A program made the position numbers and the translations under genes. A stretch of 64,000 nucleotides of DNA from JBBROS01 sp965217935 (GTDB taxonomy: Bacteria; Pseudomonadota; Alphaproteobacteria; Acetobacterales; Acetobacteraceae), in contig OZ244581.1 of assembly GCA_965217935.1 (NCBI GenBank), forward strand, positions 868,001 through 932,000, in the 5' to 3' direction. A model generated the notes under the pieces. The model had not been told where the DNA came from. It saw nothing but the letters and a program-made list of their open reading frames with translations, and ran no database searches. Shown here in pieces: positions 28,265 to 36,679 of this stretch; positions within the stretch are counted from its first letter, which is position 1; every line of letters starts with the position of its first letter.

Positions 28265-28503
28265 GGAACATCCTTGAACTGGACTGGCAACGAATGAGGA
28301 CCAGGCCGGCGATCCCTCAAGCATGAAGTCGTCCGCCGCCCCCGGCACGAAGCAATTACGGTGCCGGGGGCTGGCCCGCTCCGCAAGCTAAAAATCAGTA
28401 CGGCTTGGCACGGTTTGCACAAAATTTGAGCCGTTCCGTGCCGGGTTCGCTGCCGGGCCGCCGATCATGGGCGTCCGGCATCCTGCGGCTGCGCCCCTGA
28501 TCG
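28265..28503. other. Intergenic region with hairpins upstream of the Dpp operon
   Basis: No gene is seen. GCCCCCGGCAC (28337-28347) and GTGCCGGGGGC (28361-28371) form a perfect 11-bp hairpin with a 13-base loop, and GGCACGG...CCGTGCC near 28407-28444 a weaker one. The region must hold the Dpp operon promoter and the end of the second amine operon; no T-tract follows either hairpin. Confidence 0.5.
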
Positions 28504-29820
28504 TCAGACGCTCGCGGCAGCGGTGCGGCGGAACCGGTCGAAGCGGAACGGGGCCGGGTCGACCACCGGCGTGTCCCCGCTCACCAGATCGGCCATCAGC
28601 CGTCCCGCGCCGGGACCGATGCCGAAGCCGTGGCCGGAGAAGCCGGTCGCGATATAGAAGCCCGGCGCCGAGCCGACGTGCGATATGACCGGCACTTCGT
28701 CCGGCGTCACGTCGATCATGCCGCCCCAGGCGCCCGCGACCTGCATCGACGCGAACGCCGGAAAGGCACGCGACAGGTTGCGGCGCGCTTCGTCAAGAAT
28801 GCCGCTCGATGGAGCAGGGTCAAGCACGCGGACCTGCTCGAACGGCGTACGCTCATCCAGCCGCCAGCGCCGCTTGAGCCGCCATTCCTCGGCAAACCGC
28901 CCGTCGACGCGGACCCGCAGCTCCCGGCGTTGCGACCACAGCGCGGGCAGGAAATCGGGCAGCAGGCGGAAGGAATCGGGCGTGATCGAGGAGATGGTCG
29001 CGCCTCGCCGGGCCACCGTGTAGCCGCCGTCGATTCGTTTGCGGAAGGCGAAGTCGGCGCCGCCGACCGAGGTCTCGGGGGCGCCGCCGAGCGGCCCGGT
29101 GCGAAGCACGGACCCCAGCACCTTGAGCTGCGGCAGGTCGAGCCCCTGGTTGCCGCAGAACAGGCGGGACCAGGCGCCGCCCGCCAGCACCACGGCGTCG
29201 CAACGGATGCGTCCGCGTTCGGTCACCGCGGCACAGACCCGCCCGGCCTGACTCTCGAAGCCGCGGACGGCGCAGCCGGTCAGGATGGCAGCCCCTTGGC
29301 CGCGGGCCGCCGCGGCGATGGCGGGGGCGGCCTTCTGCGGCTCGGCTCGCCCGTCGGTTTTGGTATGGACCGCGCCCTCCCAACGGCGGGCCGCGCCGGG
29401 AAGCAGCTTGGCTGTCTCGTCCGCGGTCAGCAGGCGGGTCTCGACCTGGTGCAGCCTGGCCTGCTCCATCCAGGCGGCATGGGATTCCAGCTCCCGTCGC
29501 GTATCGCAGACGTAGACCACCCCGGCGCGGCGATAGCCGGTCTCGGCGCCGACGCGGGCGTTCATGCCTTCCCAGAGCCGCAAGCTCTCGGCGGCGAGCG
29601 GGATTTCGGCGTGGTCCCGCCCGGTCTGCCGGCACCAGCCCCAGTTGCGGCTGGATTGCTCGGCGCCGATCCCGCCCTTCTCGCACACCGTCACGGCGAT
29701 GCCCCGCTCGGCCAAGCAGAGCGCCGTGCAAACGCCGATGATGCCGCCGCCGACGATCAGCACGTCGGTGCGCTCGGGCAGGACCTCGTCGGATCGGACG
29801 GGATCAACGGGCGGTCCCAT
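28504..29820 (-). CDS. FAD-dependent amino-acid oxidase, DadA/glycine-oxidase-like
   Basis: ATG 29820 gives MGPPVDPVRSDEVLPERTDV and 438 residues, five bases after the permease stop; the upstream extension is a shadow. TDVLIVGGGIIGVCTALCLAERG is the FAD site, QSSRNWGWCRQTGRDHAEIPL the DAO loop, and GGMIDVTPDEVPVISHVG with IATGFSGHGFGIGPGAGRLM the C-terminal FAD contacts. It likely deaminates an imported amino acid or opine. It is the last gene of an amino-acid ABC operon. Confidence 0.9.
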   Translation of the reverse strand: MGPPVDPVRSDEVLPERTDVLIVGGGIIGVCTALCLAERGIAVTVCEKGGIGAEQSSRNWGWCRQTGRDHAEIPLAAESLRLWEGMNARVGAETGYRRAGVVYVCDTRRELESHAAWMEQARLHQVETRLLTADETAKLLPGAARRWEGAVHTKTDGRAEPQKAAPAIAAAARGQGAAILTGCAVRGFESQAGRVCAAVTERGRIRCDAVVLAGGAWSRLFCGNQGLDLPQLKVLGSVLRTGPLGGAPETSVGGADFAFRKRIDGGYTVARRGATISSITPDSFRLLPDFLPALWSQRRELRVRVDGRFAEEWRLKRRWRLDERTPFEQVRVLDPAPSSGILDEARRNLSRAFPAFASMQVAGAWGGMIDVTPDEVPVISHVGSAPGFYIATGFSGHGFGIGPGAGRLMADLVSGDTPVVDPAPFRFDRFRRTAAASV

Positions 29821-29825
29821 AGGGT

Positions 29826-30599
29826 TCAGCCCGGCGCCCGCAGATCTTGCACCGCGATCGGCCGCGCCGGGGGGCGCCCGGCCTCGACCGGGGCACGCTG
29901 CCCGGCCAGCAAGTGCGCCGAAGCCCGGCGCTCGATCACGAGCCAGAGGCGCCGAATGGCCTCGACCAGCGCCAGGTAGATCAGCGCGCAATAAAGATAG
30001 ACCGAGAAATCGAAGGTGCGGGCAAAGATCAGCCTTGTCTGCCCCATCAAGTCAAGCAGCGTCACGATCGCCGCCAGCGCGCTCGCCTTGATCATGCCGA
30101 CCAGCTCGTTGCCGAGTGGCCGGAGCGCCACCAGCAGGGCTTGCGGGAACACGATCCGGCGGGAGGCCTGCCAGGACGACAGGCCGAGCGCCTTGGCGGC
30201 CTCCGTCTGACCGTTCGGAATGGCGAGCAACGCCCCGCGGAAGATCTCGGCCTGGTAGGCGGCGGTGTTGAGCGTGAAGGTGAAGATGCAGCAGAAGAAC
30301 GCTTCGCGGAAGAACACCCACAGCCCCGCCGCCTGCAGCGCCGGACGGATTTCCCCGCCGCCGTAATAGACCAGGTAAAGCTGGCAGAGCAGCGGCGTGC
30401 CGCGCATGACGGTGATGTAGGCAAGCGCCGGCCAGGCGAGCAGCGGATTGGCCGACATGCGCGCCCGGCACACTGGCCAGGCGAGCGCGAAGCCGAGCAC
30501 GATCGAGATGCTGACCACCTCGATCGTCATCAGCAGGCCGGACCAAAGCCGCCAGCTGTATTCGGACAGCAGCGCCGGGTCGAACAGGAAGCTCAGCAT
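29826..30599 (-). CDS. Polar amino-acid ABC transporter permease (HisM/OccM-like)
   Basis: ATG 30599 overlaps the previous stop (ATGA), giving 257 residues. Five membrane helices are visible, with YITVMRGTPLLCQLYLVYYG and the EAA loop EAAKALGLSSWQASRRIVFPQAL. Typical of the HisM/ArtM subfamily. It forms a heterodimer with the adjacent permease. A longer upstream frame overlaps that gene and is not coding. Confidence 0.92.
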   Translation of the reverse strand: MLSFLFDPALLSEYSWRLWSGLLMTIEVVSISIVLGFALAWPVCRARMSANPLLAWPALAYITVMRGTPLLCQLYLVYYGGGEIRPALQAAGLWVFFREAFFCCIFTFTLNTAAYQAEIFRGALLAIPNGQTEAAKALGLSSWQASRRIVFPQALLVALRPLGNELVGMIKASALAAIVTLLDLMGQTRLIFARTFDFSVYLYCALIYLALVEAIRRLWLVIERRASAHLLAGQRAPVEAGRPPARPIAVQDLRAPG

Positions 30600-31297
30600 C
30601 AGGCGCCGCCCCTGGCCAGCCGCCGCTCCATCACCGATTGCCCGGCCTGGCTGGCGATGCTGATCAATAGGTAAACGGCTCCGGCGGCGGAGTAGAACAG
30701 GATCGGGTTGCGCGTGTTCTTCGCCGCCTCCGACGCGGCACGCAGCAGGTCCATCACCGCGACCGTCGAGATCAATGACGTGTCCTTGACCAGCGTGGCC
30801 CAGATGTTCGCCATCCCGGGCACGGCCACGCGCAGCAACTGCGGCAGCGTCACCAGGCGGAAGCCCTGGACCCGGTTGAAGCCCAGCGATTTCGCCGCCT
30901 CGCCTTGGCCTTTCGGCACCGCCCCCAGCGAGGCCAGCCAGACCTCGCTGGAATAGGCCGCCACCACTGCGCTGAGCGCGATCACCCCGGCGGCGAACGC
31001 GTTGACCTCGACCCGTCCGGTCCCGAGCCGGCGGCTCAGCGAGTCGATGAGCGCCTGCAGGCCGAAATAGATGATGAACAAGGCAAGCAGGTCGGGAATG
31101 CCGCGAAAAAAGGTGGCATAGGCCTCGCCTGCAACCCGCGCGGCTCGCGACCCGGACAGCCGCACCAGCGCCAGGGCAAGCCCCGCGCCAAATCCCACCG
31201 GCACCGTTGCCAATGCCAGCAGGATGGTAATGACGGCGCCCTGCAGGAGCAGCGAGCTCCATCCGTTCGGACCGAACAGCAGGTTATAGGACGTCAA
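30599..31297 (-). CDS. Polar amino-acid ABC transporter permease (HisQ/OccQ-like)
   Basis: A 232-residue inner-membrane protein. YATFFRGIPDLLALFIIYFG and the EAA loop EAAKSLGFNRVQGFRLVTLPQ mark the HisQ subfamily. It is downstream of the binding protein by 36 bases and overlaps the second permease. No ATPase gene of the HisP type is present in this operon or elsewhere in the window, so the transporter must borrow one or be encoded partly elsewhere. Confidence 0.92.
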   Translation of the reverse strand: MTSYNLLFGPNGWSSLLLQGAVITILLALATVPVGFGAGLALALVRLSGSRAARVAGEAYATFFRGIPDLLALFIIYFGLQALIDSLSRRLGTGRVEVNAFAAGVIALSAVVAAYSSEVWLASLGAVPKGQGEAAKSLGFNRVQGFRLVTLPQLLRVAVPGMANIWATLVKDTSLISTVAVMDLLRAASEAAKNTRNPILFYSAAGAVYLLISIASQAGQSVMERRLARGGA

Positions 31298-31333
31298 CCG
31301 ATAGCGCCTGGCGCGAAGATTCTGCGCTCCGCG

Positions 31334-32134
31334 TTAGCTGCCGGGCTTGCCGCGGATGTCGATCTTGAAGTACTTCGCCGCCAGCTTCTTATAGGTCCCG
31401 TCCGCGTCCAGCTCGGCGATGGCCTTGTTGAACTTGTCGCGCAGCTCCGTGTCCTGCGGACGGAACGCGGCTCCCACGCCGGGACCGTGAATGCTCGGCA
31501 CCCGCTTGATCTCGGAGATGACCCGGCAGCAGCCGTTGCCGTTCTTCTCGATGAACTCGTCCTCGACCAGCTTGTCGCCCACGACGTAGTCAAGTCGCCC
31601 ACTGGCCAAGTCAAGGTTCGGCTCGTCCTGCGTCGGGTAAAGCTTGATGTCGGACTTCGGATAAAACTTCTCGAGGTAGTTCGCGTGAATGGTGGATGAC
31701 TGCGTGCCGATCGTCTTGCCCTTCAGTGCCTCGGGGGAGACATCGTCGCTCTTCTCGCTCGCCTGCCCCACGAACACGACCGGCGTCGCGTAGTAAACGT
31801 CGGAGAAGATAACCTTCTCCTTGCGCGCATCGGTTACGTTCATCGACGACATGATCACGTCGAACTTGCCGGACAGCAGCGCGGGGATGATGCCGTCCCA
31901 ATCCTGGTTCTGGAACACGCACGTGGCGTGCAGCTTGCCGCAGATCGCGTTGCCGTAATCGACCTCGAAGCCGACGATCTGCCCCGACTGGTTGACGCTC
32001 TCGAACGGGGCATAGCTGGCGTCCATGCCGACGCGGATGGTTTTCCACTCCTTGGCAAAAGCGGCCGGGGCGAAAGCGGCCGAGGATAGAAGCAGGGCAA
32101 GCAGGGGAAGGGCCTTGAACAAACGCATCGTCAT
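31334..32134 (-). CDS. Periplasmic amino-acid/opine-binding protein (HisJ/OccT family 3)
   Basis: 266 residues with signal peptide MTMRLFKALPLLALLLSSAA ending near AFAKE. TIRVGMDASYAPFESVNQSG, GFEVDYGNAICGKL, WDGIIPALLSGKFDVIMSSM and TDARKEKVIFSDVYY are the conserved ligand-binding segments of the lysine-arginine-ornithine/histidine/octopine-binding group. It is the first gene of the second amine-uptake operon, and GGAG precedes the start. The ligand is likely a basic or opine-type amino acid, by subfamily and by the neighbouring oxidase. Confidence 0.92.
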   Translation of the reverse strand: MTMRLFKALPLLALLLSSAAFAPAAFAKEWKTIRVGMDASYAPFESVNQSGQIVGFEVDYGNAICGKLHATCVFQNQDWDGIIPALLSGKFDVIMSSMNVTDARKEKVIFSDVYYATPVVFVGQASEKSDDVSPEALKGKTIGTQSSTIHANYLEKFYPKSDIKLYPTQDEPNLDLASGRLDYVVGDKLVEDEFIEKNGNGCCRVISEIKRVPSIHGPGVGAAFRPQDTELRDKFNKAIAELDADGTYKKLAAKYFKIDIRGKPGS

Positions 32135-32250
32135 ATCTCCGCGGGAACTGCGACGCTACGTGGAAGCAATGGCCGTGCCAAGCCGATCCTGCAGATGCAA
32201 GGGCACGGCAATCGCGAACGCGCCGCGTGACCGCGGCGTTGCAGCACCGC

Positions 32251-32478
32251 TCAGGCGTCTTCCAGAATCCGCGGCCTGTTCATCGGCCGTCCCATCGGCC
32301 GCGGGATCAGGCAATCCGGAAGCGGCTTCGGCACGATCGGCTTCGGCGCCGACGGCGGCGGCGGTCCCCCGTTGGGCGGGCGCCGGCGCAGGATTACCAG
32401 CTCACGCAACGCGAATACGAGCGGCACCCCGAAGGTCAGCGCGCCGCTTAACAGAACTTGTGTCGATGGCACCATCAT
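32251..32478 (-). CDS. Small membrane-anchored proline-rich protein
   Basis: Start ATG 32478 is preceded by GGAGAG. The 75-residue product MMVPSTQVLLSGALTFGVPL has one N-terminal membrane helix, then an Arg-rich turn, a Pro-rich linker and the tail PKPLPDCLIPRPMGRP ending LEDA. The tail looks conserved and cytoplasm-facing by the positive-inside rule. No function is recognised. It is a single gene between the amino-acid transporter and the peptidase, on the minus strand. Confidence 0.65.
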   Translation of the reverse strand: MMVPSTQVLLSGALTFGVPLVFALRELVILRRRPPNGGPPPPSAPKPIVPKPLPDCLIPRPMGRPMNRPRILEDA

Positions 32479-32587
32479 CCGTTCTCTCCGCCCTCTGTGC
32501 CGCAAACGGTTCCCGCCGCTTCTTCTCCAAGCTAAGCACGTTCATCCCTGCTTAAAGATGATCGGCTCAACTCCAGCCTGGAAAAGC

Positions 32588-32610
32588 CGGGGCGTCAATT
32601 GCCAATCCAC
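32588..32610 (+). repeat. Family A repeat, degenerate fragment (A5)
   Basis: CCGGGGCGTCAATTGCCAAT retains the 3-prime part of the family A unit (AGGGCGTCAATTGCCAG). It lies eight bases past the stop of the S9 peptidase gene, in the opposite orientation. Upstream sequence at 32530-32565 (CTAAGCACGTTCATC...GCTTAAAGATGAT) resembles decayed family B. Confidence 0.5.
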
Positions 32611-32617
32611 GCCGCCC

Positions 32618-34726
32618 TCAGTCCCAGCCGATCGCCCGGCGCAGGAACGTGATCCCGAGCGCCGCGAAACCAGCCGCTTCGGCGTTGTCCTTGCCATAGC
32701 CGTGCCCCCCCGCGCCCGGCTCGTAGAACAGGGCGTCGTAGCCCATCGCCTGCAGCTTGGCCGCCATCTTGCGCGCGTGTCCGGGATGGACCCGGTCGTC
32801 CCGCCGTGTCGTGGCCAGCAGGATCGGCGGGTAGGCCCAGCCCGGCTCAGCCGCATGATAGGCGGAGATCGGCCCGAGGAACGCCCAATCCGCCGCCTTG
32901 TCCGGGTCGCCGTACTCCGCCACCCAGCTTGCCCCGGCCAGAAGCCGGCTATAGCGGCGCATGTCGATCAGCGGAATGGTGCAGAACAGCGCCCCGAAAC
33001 GCTGCGGATACCGCGTCAGCATGTTGGCGATCAGCAGCCCGCCGTTGGACCCGCCCTCCGCCGCGATCCGCCCCGGCCGCGTCACCCCCCGCCGCACCAG
33101 ATCTTGGGCGACGGCTGCGAAATCGTCATGGCTCAACCGCTTGCCCTCGCGCCGCCCCGCCTCGTGCCAGCGCACGCCGAACTCCGCCCCGCCGCGGATG
33201 TTGGCCAGCACCGTCGTCCCGCCGCGCTCCAGCCACAGCTTGCCGGCGGCGAGCCGATACGTCGGCTGGCTGCTGACCCCGAACCCGCCATAGCCCGTCA
33301 TGTGCACCGGCGCGTCGCCGGTCAGGCCCGCCGGACCGGTCTGCACGTAGGGGATGCGCTCGCCGTCGACGGAGACCGCCTCATGCCGCGTGACCACGAG
33401 CCCGGCCGCGTCGAAGCCGGGCGGGATGCGCTTGAGCACCTCCGGCCTCGCGAGCGCGGGGCCTGCCAGCAGCCCCGTCAGCAGCAGGGTCGGCGGCGTC
33501 ACCGGGTCTTGCGCGATGGCCAGCAGCGTGCCGTCCGCCTCCGTCTCCTCGACATCGAGCGGCCAGACGCTGACGGTCCCGGTCTGCGGCAACCCGGCGA
33601 GCGGCACGGCGCGCCAATCTCCGGGCGCGAGCGCCAGGTAGCTCGGACGCAGCTCGTCCAGCAGGCTCAGCACGAGGAAGCCCGCGCACCAGAAAAACTC
33701 CTGCAGCGAGCGCCGCGGCCCCGGCTCGAACACGGTCTTGAACCCGCGCCCTCCGGCAAGGAAATCGTCGAGGCCGATGACCACGACCTCGTCCGGCCTC
33801 ACCTCCCGCTCCCCCGCACGCCATGCCGTACGCGCGCTCGCCGCCAGCCAGGCCCGGTTCCAGACCGAGGCCGCGTCGCTCGGCAGCTCGATGCGCTGCC
33901 GCGGCCCGGCCCGGTCCCCCAGCCAGACGTTGACGTCGAAGAAGCCGGTGCGCTCGGCGAACACCAGCCGCCCGGTCTCGCGGTCGAAACCGCCCGAGGC
34001 GGCCATGTGCGCGCGGTCGATCTGGAACGCAGGCGCCTCCGCGTCCCACGCGGTCCCGCGCCGCCAGACCCGCACCGTGCTGGCATAGCCCGAGCGGGTC
34101 GGCGCATCGAGCGCGGTGGAGAGCAGCAGCGTGTCCTCATCCAGCCAAACCGCGCCGGACTTGCCCTCCGGCAACTTGAACCCGTCCTCGACGAACGCCC
34201 GGCCCTCCAGGTCGAACTCGCGCAGCGCCACCGCGTCGCTGCCGCCCCGGGACAGCTTCACAATGGCGCGGCGGTGCGCGGGCGGCAGCGTGGCCGAGCC
34301 GCCCCACACCCAGTCCTCGCCTTCCGCCTCGGCCAAGGCATCGAGGTCGAGCAGGATGTCCCAATCGGGCTTGGCCTCGCGATACGAGGCCAGCGTGGTG
34401 CGCCGCCACACCCCCTTCGGGTTCGCCGCGTCGCGCCAGAAGTTGTACAGCAAGTTGCCGCGCCGGGCCGGGACGGGCAGGTTGTCGGGCCGGTCGAGCA
34501 ATTGCCGCAGCGCGTCCCGGTCGGCCTCGAAGCGGGCCCCGCCCAACCGGGCCCGCGTCGCCTCGGTCTGCGCGTCCGCCCAGGCCGTGGCCCGCGCCCC
34601 GTCAACCTCCTCAAGCCAGAGGAACGGATCGTCATCGGGCGCCGAAAGGCTGGGCCGGGCGTCTAGCGCGGCCATGGCCCGGCGCGGCTGCTGTGCCCAG
34701 GGTTCATCGCAGTATCTTGGGTCCAT
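32618..34726 (-). CDS. Prolyl-oligopeptidase-family serine peptidase (S9)
   Basis: 702 residues (685 if starting at MAALDARPSLSAPDDDPF, 34675, where homology begins). The N-terminal half is the beta-propeller (PFLWLEEVDGARATAWADAQ, then WRRTTLASYREAKPDWDILLD). The C-terminal alpha/beta-hydrolase has nucleophile Ser in EGGSNGGLLIANML, Asp in TTRRDDRVHPGHARK and His in GAGGHGYGKDN. No signal peptide, so cytoplasmic cleavage of short peptides after proline or a related site is expected. It lies beside peptide-uptake genes but is transcribed separately. Confidence 0.92.
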   Translation of the reverse strand: MDPRYCDEPWAQQPRRAMAALDARPSLSAPDDDPFLWLEEVDGARATAWADAQTEATRARLGGARFEADRDALRQLLDRPDNLPVPARRGNLLYNFWRDAANPKGVWRRTTLASYREAKPDWDILLDLDALAEAEGEDWVWGGSATLPPAHRRAIVKLSRGGSDAVALREFDLEGRAFVEDGFKLPEGKSGAVWLDEDTLLLSTALDAPTRSGYASTVRVWRRGTAWDAEAPAFQIDRAHMAASGGFDRETGRLVFAERTGFFDVNVWLGDRAGPRQRIELPSDAASVWNRAWLAASARTAWRAGEREVRPDEVVVIGLDDFLAGGRGFKTVFEPGPRRSLQEFFWCAGFLVLSLLDELRPSYLALAPGDWRAVPLAGLPQTGTVSVWPLDVEETEADGTLLAIAQDPVTPPTLLLTGLLAGPALARPEVLKRIPPGFDAAGLVVTRHEAVSVDGERIPYVQTGPAGLTGDAPVHMTGYGGFGVSSQPTYRLAAGKLWLERGGTTVLANIRGGAEFGVRWHEAGRREGKRLSHDDFAAVAQDLVRRGVTRPGRIAAEGGSNGGLLIANMLTRYPQRFGALFCTIPLIDMRRYSRLLAGASWVAEYGDPDKAADWAFLGPISAYHAAEPGWAYPPILLATTRRDDRVHPGHARKMAAKLQAMGYDALFYEPGAGGHGYGKDNAEAAGFAALGITFLRRAIGWD

Positions 34727-34925
34727 TCCCGCCCGGCCTCAATGCCAAATCCTGCCGCCCGCACCTGATGCACGAGCATAATGAATAACAACGCGACAAC
34801 GCCGCGAACCGTCGCCCGACGCCATTGCGCGCAAGGTCCGGTTCGGAGAGGTTGGGGCGAGACGAGCGTCGGAATATAACTATGAAGGGTTTAAGAAGCC
34901 GGGACATGGACGGCGCGGGGCCAGC

Positions 34926-36650
34926 ATGACATCGGTTCGGCTGCACCAGTTGCTGCTCGCGGCGTCCCTCGTCGTGCCCGCGGCGCTGTGCGTCGCCGGG
35001 CTGTGGCAGAACCGGGCCGACCTGCTGCGCGAAGGCCATGCGGAGATCCGCCGCACCACCGCCGTCATGCAGGAACACGCCCGCAAGGTGTTCGAGACCG
35101 CCGAGCTCGCGATCGGGCAAGTGGATGAGCGGATCGCCGGCGAGACCGCCGCCGAGGTCTCCTCGCCGGCGACCAGCCGCTTCCTGCGCCGGCTCAAATT
35201 GCCGGTCGAGCACTTGAACTCCATCTGGGTGGCGGACGGCGCGGGCGTGGTCCAGGCCGGGAGCCAGCCCTGGCCGCCCGGCGCCAGCATCGCTGACCGG
35301 CGCTTCTTCCAGATGGCAAAAGAGGCCGACCGCGGCGCCTACATCAGCGCTCTTTACCGAGGGCTGGTGGCCAATGCGCCCTCCTTCGCCGTCATCCGCC
35401 GCCGCTCCGGCGCCGGCCCCGATTTTGCCGGCACCATCCACGTCGCGGTCAGGCCGGAGTATTTCGCCAGCTTCTTCGCCGAGGCCGCCCCGCCATTGGC
35501 CCATGCCGCCCTGCTCCTGCGGTCCGACGGCGCCGTGCTTGCCCGCGAGCCGGCAGACCCGGCCGCCCCGCCCATGCTTCCCCAGCAATCAGCCGTCATG
35601 CGGCGCATCGCCGGCCTCGATGGGACGCGGACGGCGCAGTTCGACGCGACGGCCGACGGCGTGGCGCAAGAAGTCGCGCTGAGCCAGGTCGGCGCATACC
35701 CCGTCTTCGTCGTGTTCTCCGCGCCGGAGTCGGTCGTGCTCGCCCGCTGGCACGACAACATCCAGAGCTACGGCGCGGTGGCGGCAGGCGCGGCGCTGAC
35801 GCTGTTCCTGGCGTTATGGCTCGCGTTGCGCCGCGCGCGGGCGGAGCAGGACGCGCTCGCCCGCCTGCGCGCCGAGGCGCGCCAGCGGCAGGCGGCCGAG
35901 AAGCAGTTGCGCCACGCCCAGCGGATGGAGGCCGTCGGCCAACTGACCGGCGGCGTCGCGCACGATTTCAACAACCTGCTCACCGCCATCCTCGGCAATC
36001 TGGAGATGATCAAGCGCGCGTCGCTGCAAGGACGCCCGGAGGCCGAGACGCGAGAGCGCATCGGCCGCCTCGTCGCCACCGCGATGAAGGCCGTCGAGCG
36101 CGGCAGCGGCCTGACCAAAAGCCTGCTGGCCTTCTCGCGCAACCAGTCGCTGCAGCCGCAGCCGCTCGACGCCAACGCCTGCCTCGGCGAGTTCATCGAA
36201 ATGGTGCGCCAGGCGGTCGGCGCCCGCGTGCAGGCCTCGTTCGAGCCGGAACCCGGCCTGCCCGACTGCGTCGCCGACCCGGCCGAGCTGCAAGCCGCGA
36301 TCCTCAACCTGGCCCTCAACGCGCGCGACGCGATGCCGCAGGGTGGTTGCCTGCGCGTCCGCACCCGCGAACGCGTGCTGAACAATCTCGCCTTGGCCGC
36401 CAATCCCGAGGCACGCCCAGGCCGGTTCGTCGCCATCGAGGCGGCCGACACTGGCGAGGGCATGGAGGCCGAGGTGGCGGCCAAGGCGTTCGAGCCCTTC
36501 TTCACGACCAAGCCGGTCGGCCAAGGCGCGGGGCTTGGACTCAGCCGGGTGTTCGGCTTCGCCCGCCAATCCGGCGGCCACGTCACCATCGACAGCCACC
36601 CCGGCCGCGGCACGACCGTCACCCTGTTCCTGCCGATTGCCGCAGCGTAG
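34926..36650 (+). CDS. Sensor histidine kinase with extracytoplasmic Cache-type sensor
   Basis: 574 residues. TM1 near 7-27 (LLLAASLVVPAALCVAGLW) and TM2 near 280-300 (AVAAGAALTLFLALWLALR) enclose a PDC/Cache sensor with DRRFFQMAKEADRGAYIS. After a short coil comes the H-box GQLTGGVAHDFNNLLTAILG, then N-box LNARDAMPQGG, and ATP-lid elements DTGEGM and GAGLGLSRVFGFARQSGG. No HAMP, receiver domain or adjacent response regulator is present, so its partner is unknown. The ligand could be an amino acid or organic acid as for many Cache sensors; this is inference. The amidase gene follows 29 bases downstream. Confidence 0.92.
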   Translation: MTSVRLHQLLLAASLVVPAALCVAGLWQNRADLLREGHAEIRRTTAVMQEHARKVFETAELAIGQVDERIAGETAAEVSSPATSRFLRRLKLPVEHLNSIWVADGAGVVQAGSQPWPPGASIADRRFFQMAKEADRGAYISALYRGLVANAPSFAVIRRRSGAGPDFAGTIHVAVRPEYFASFFAEAAPPLAHAALLLRSDGAVLAREPADPAAPPMLPQQSAVMRRIAGLDGTRTAQFDATADGVAQEVALSQVGAYPVFVVFSAPESVVLARWHDNIQSYGAVAAGAALTLFLALWLALRRARAEQDALARLRAEARQRQAAEKQLRHAQRMEAVGQLTGGVAHDFNNLLTAILGNLEMIKRASLQGRPEAETRERIGRLVATAMKAVERGSGLTKSLLAFSRNQSLQPQPLDANACLGEFIEMVRQAVGARVQASFEPEPGLPDCVADPAELQAAILNLALNARDAMPQGGCLRVRTRERVLNNLALAANPEARPGRFVAIEAADTGEGMEAEVAAKAFEPFFTTKPVGQGAGLGLSRVFGFARQSGGHVTIDSHPGRGTTVTLFLPIAAA

Positions 36651-36679
36651 GCTTGTCCCTTTCCAATCGGAGCGCTCCC

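Noticed and set aside
32372..34666. 764-codon plus-strand frame opposite the S9 peptidase
   Set aside because: Antisense shadow; the peptidase has all catalytic motifs.
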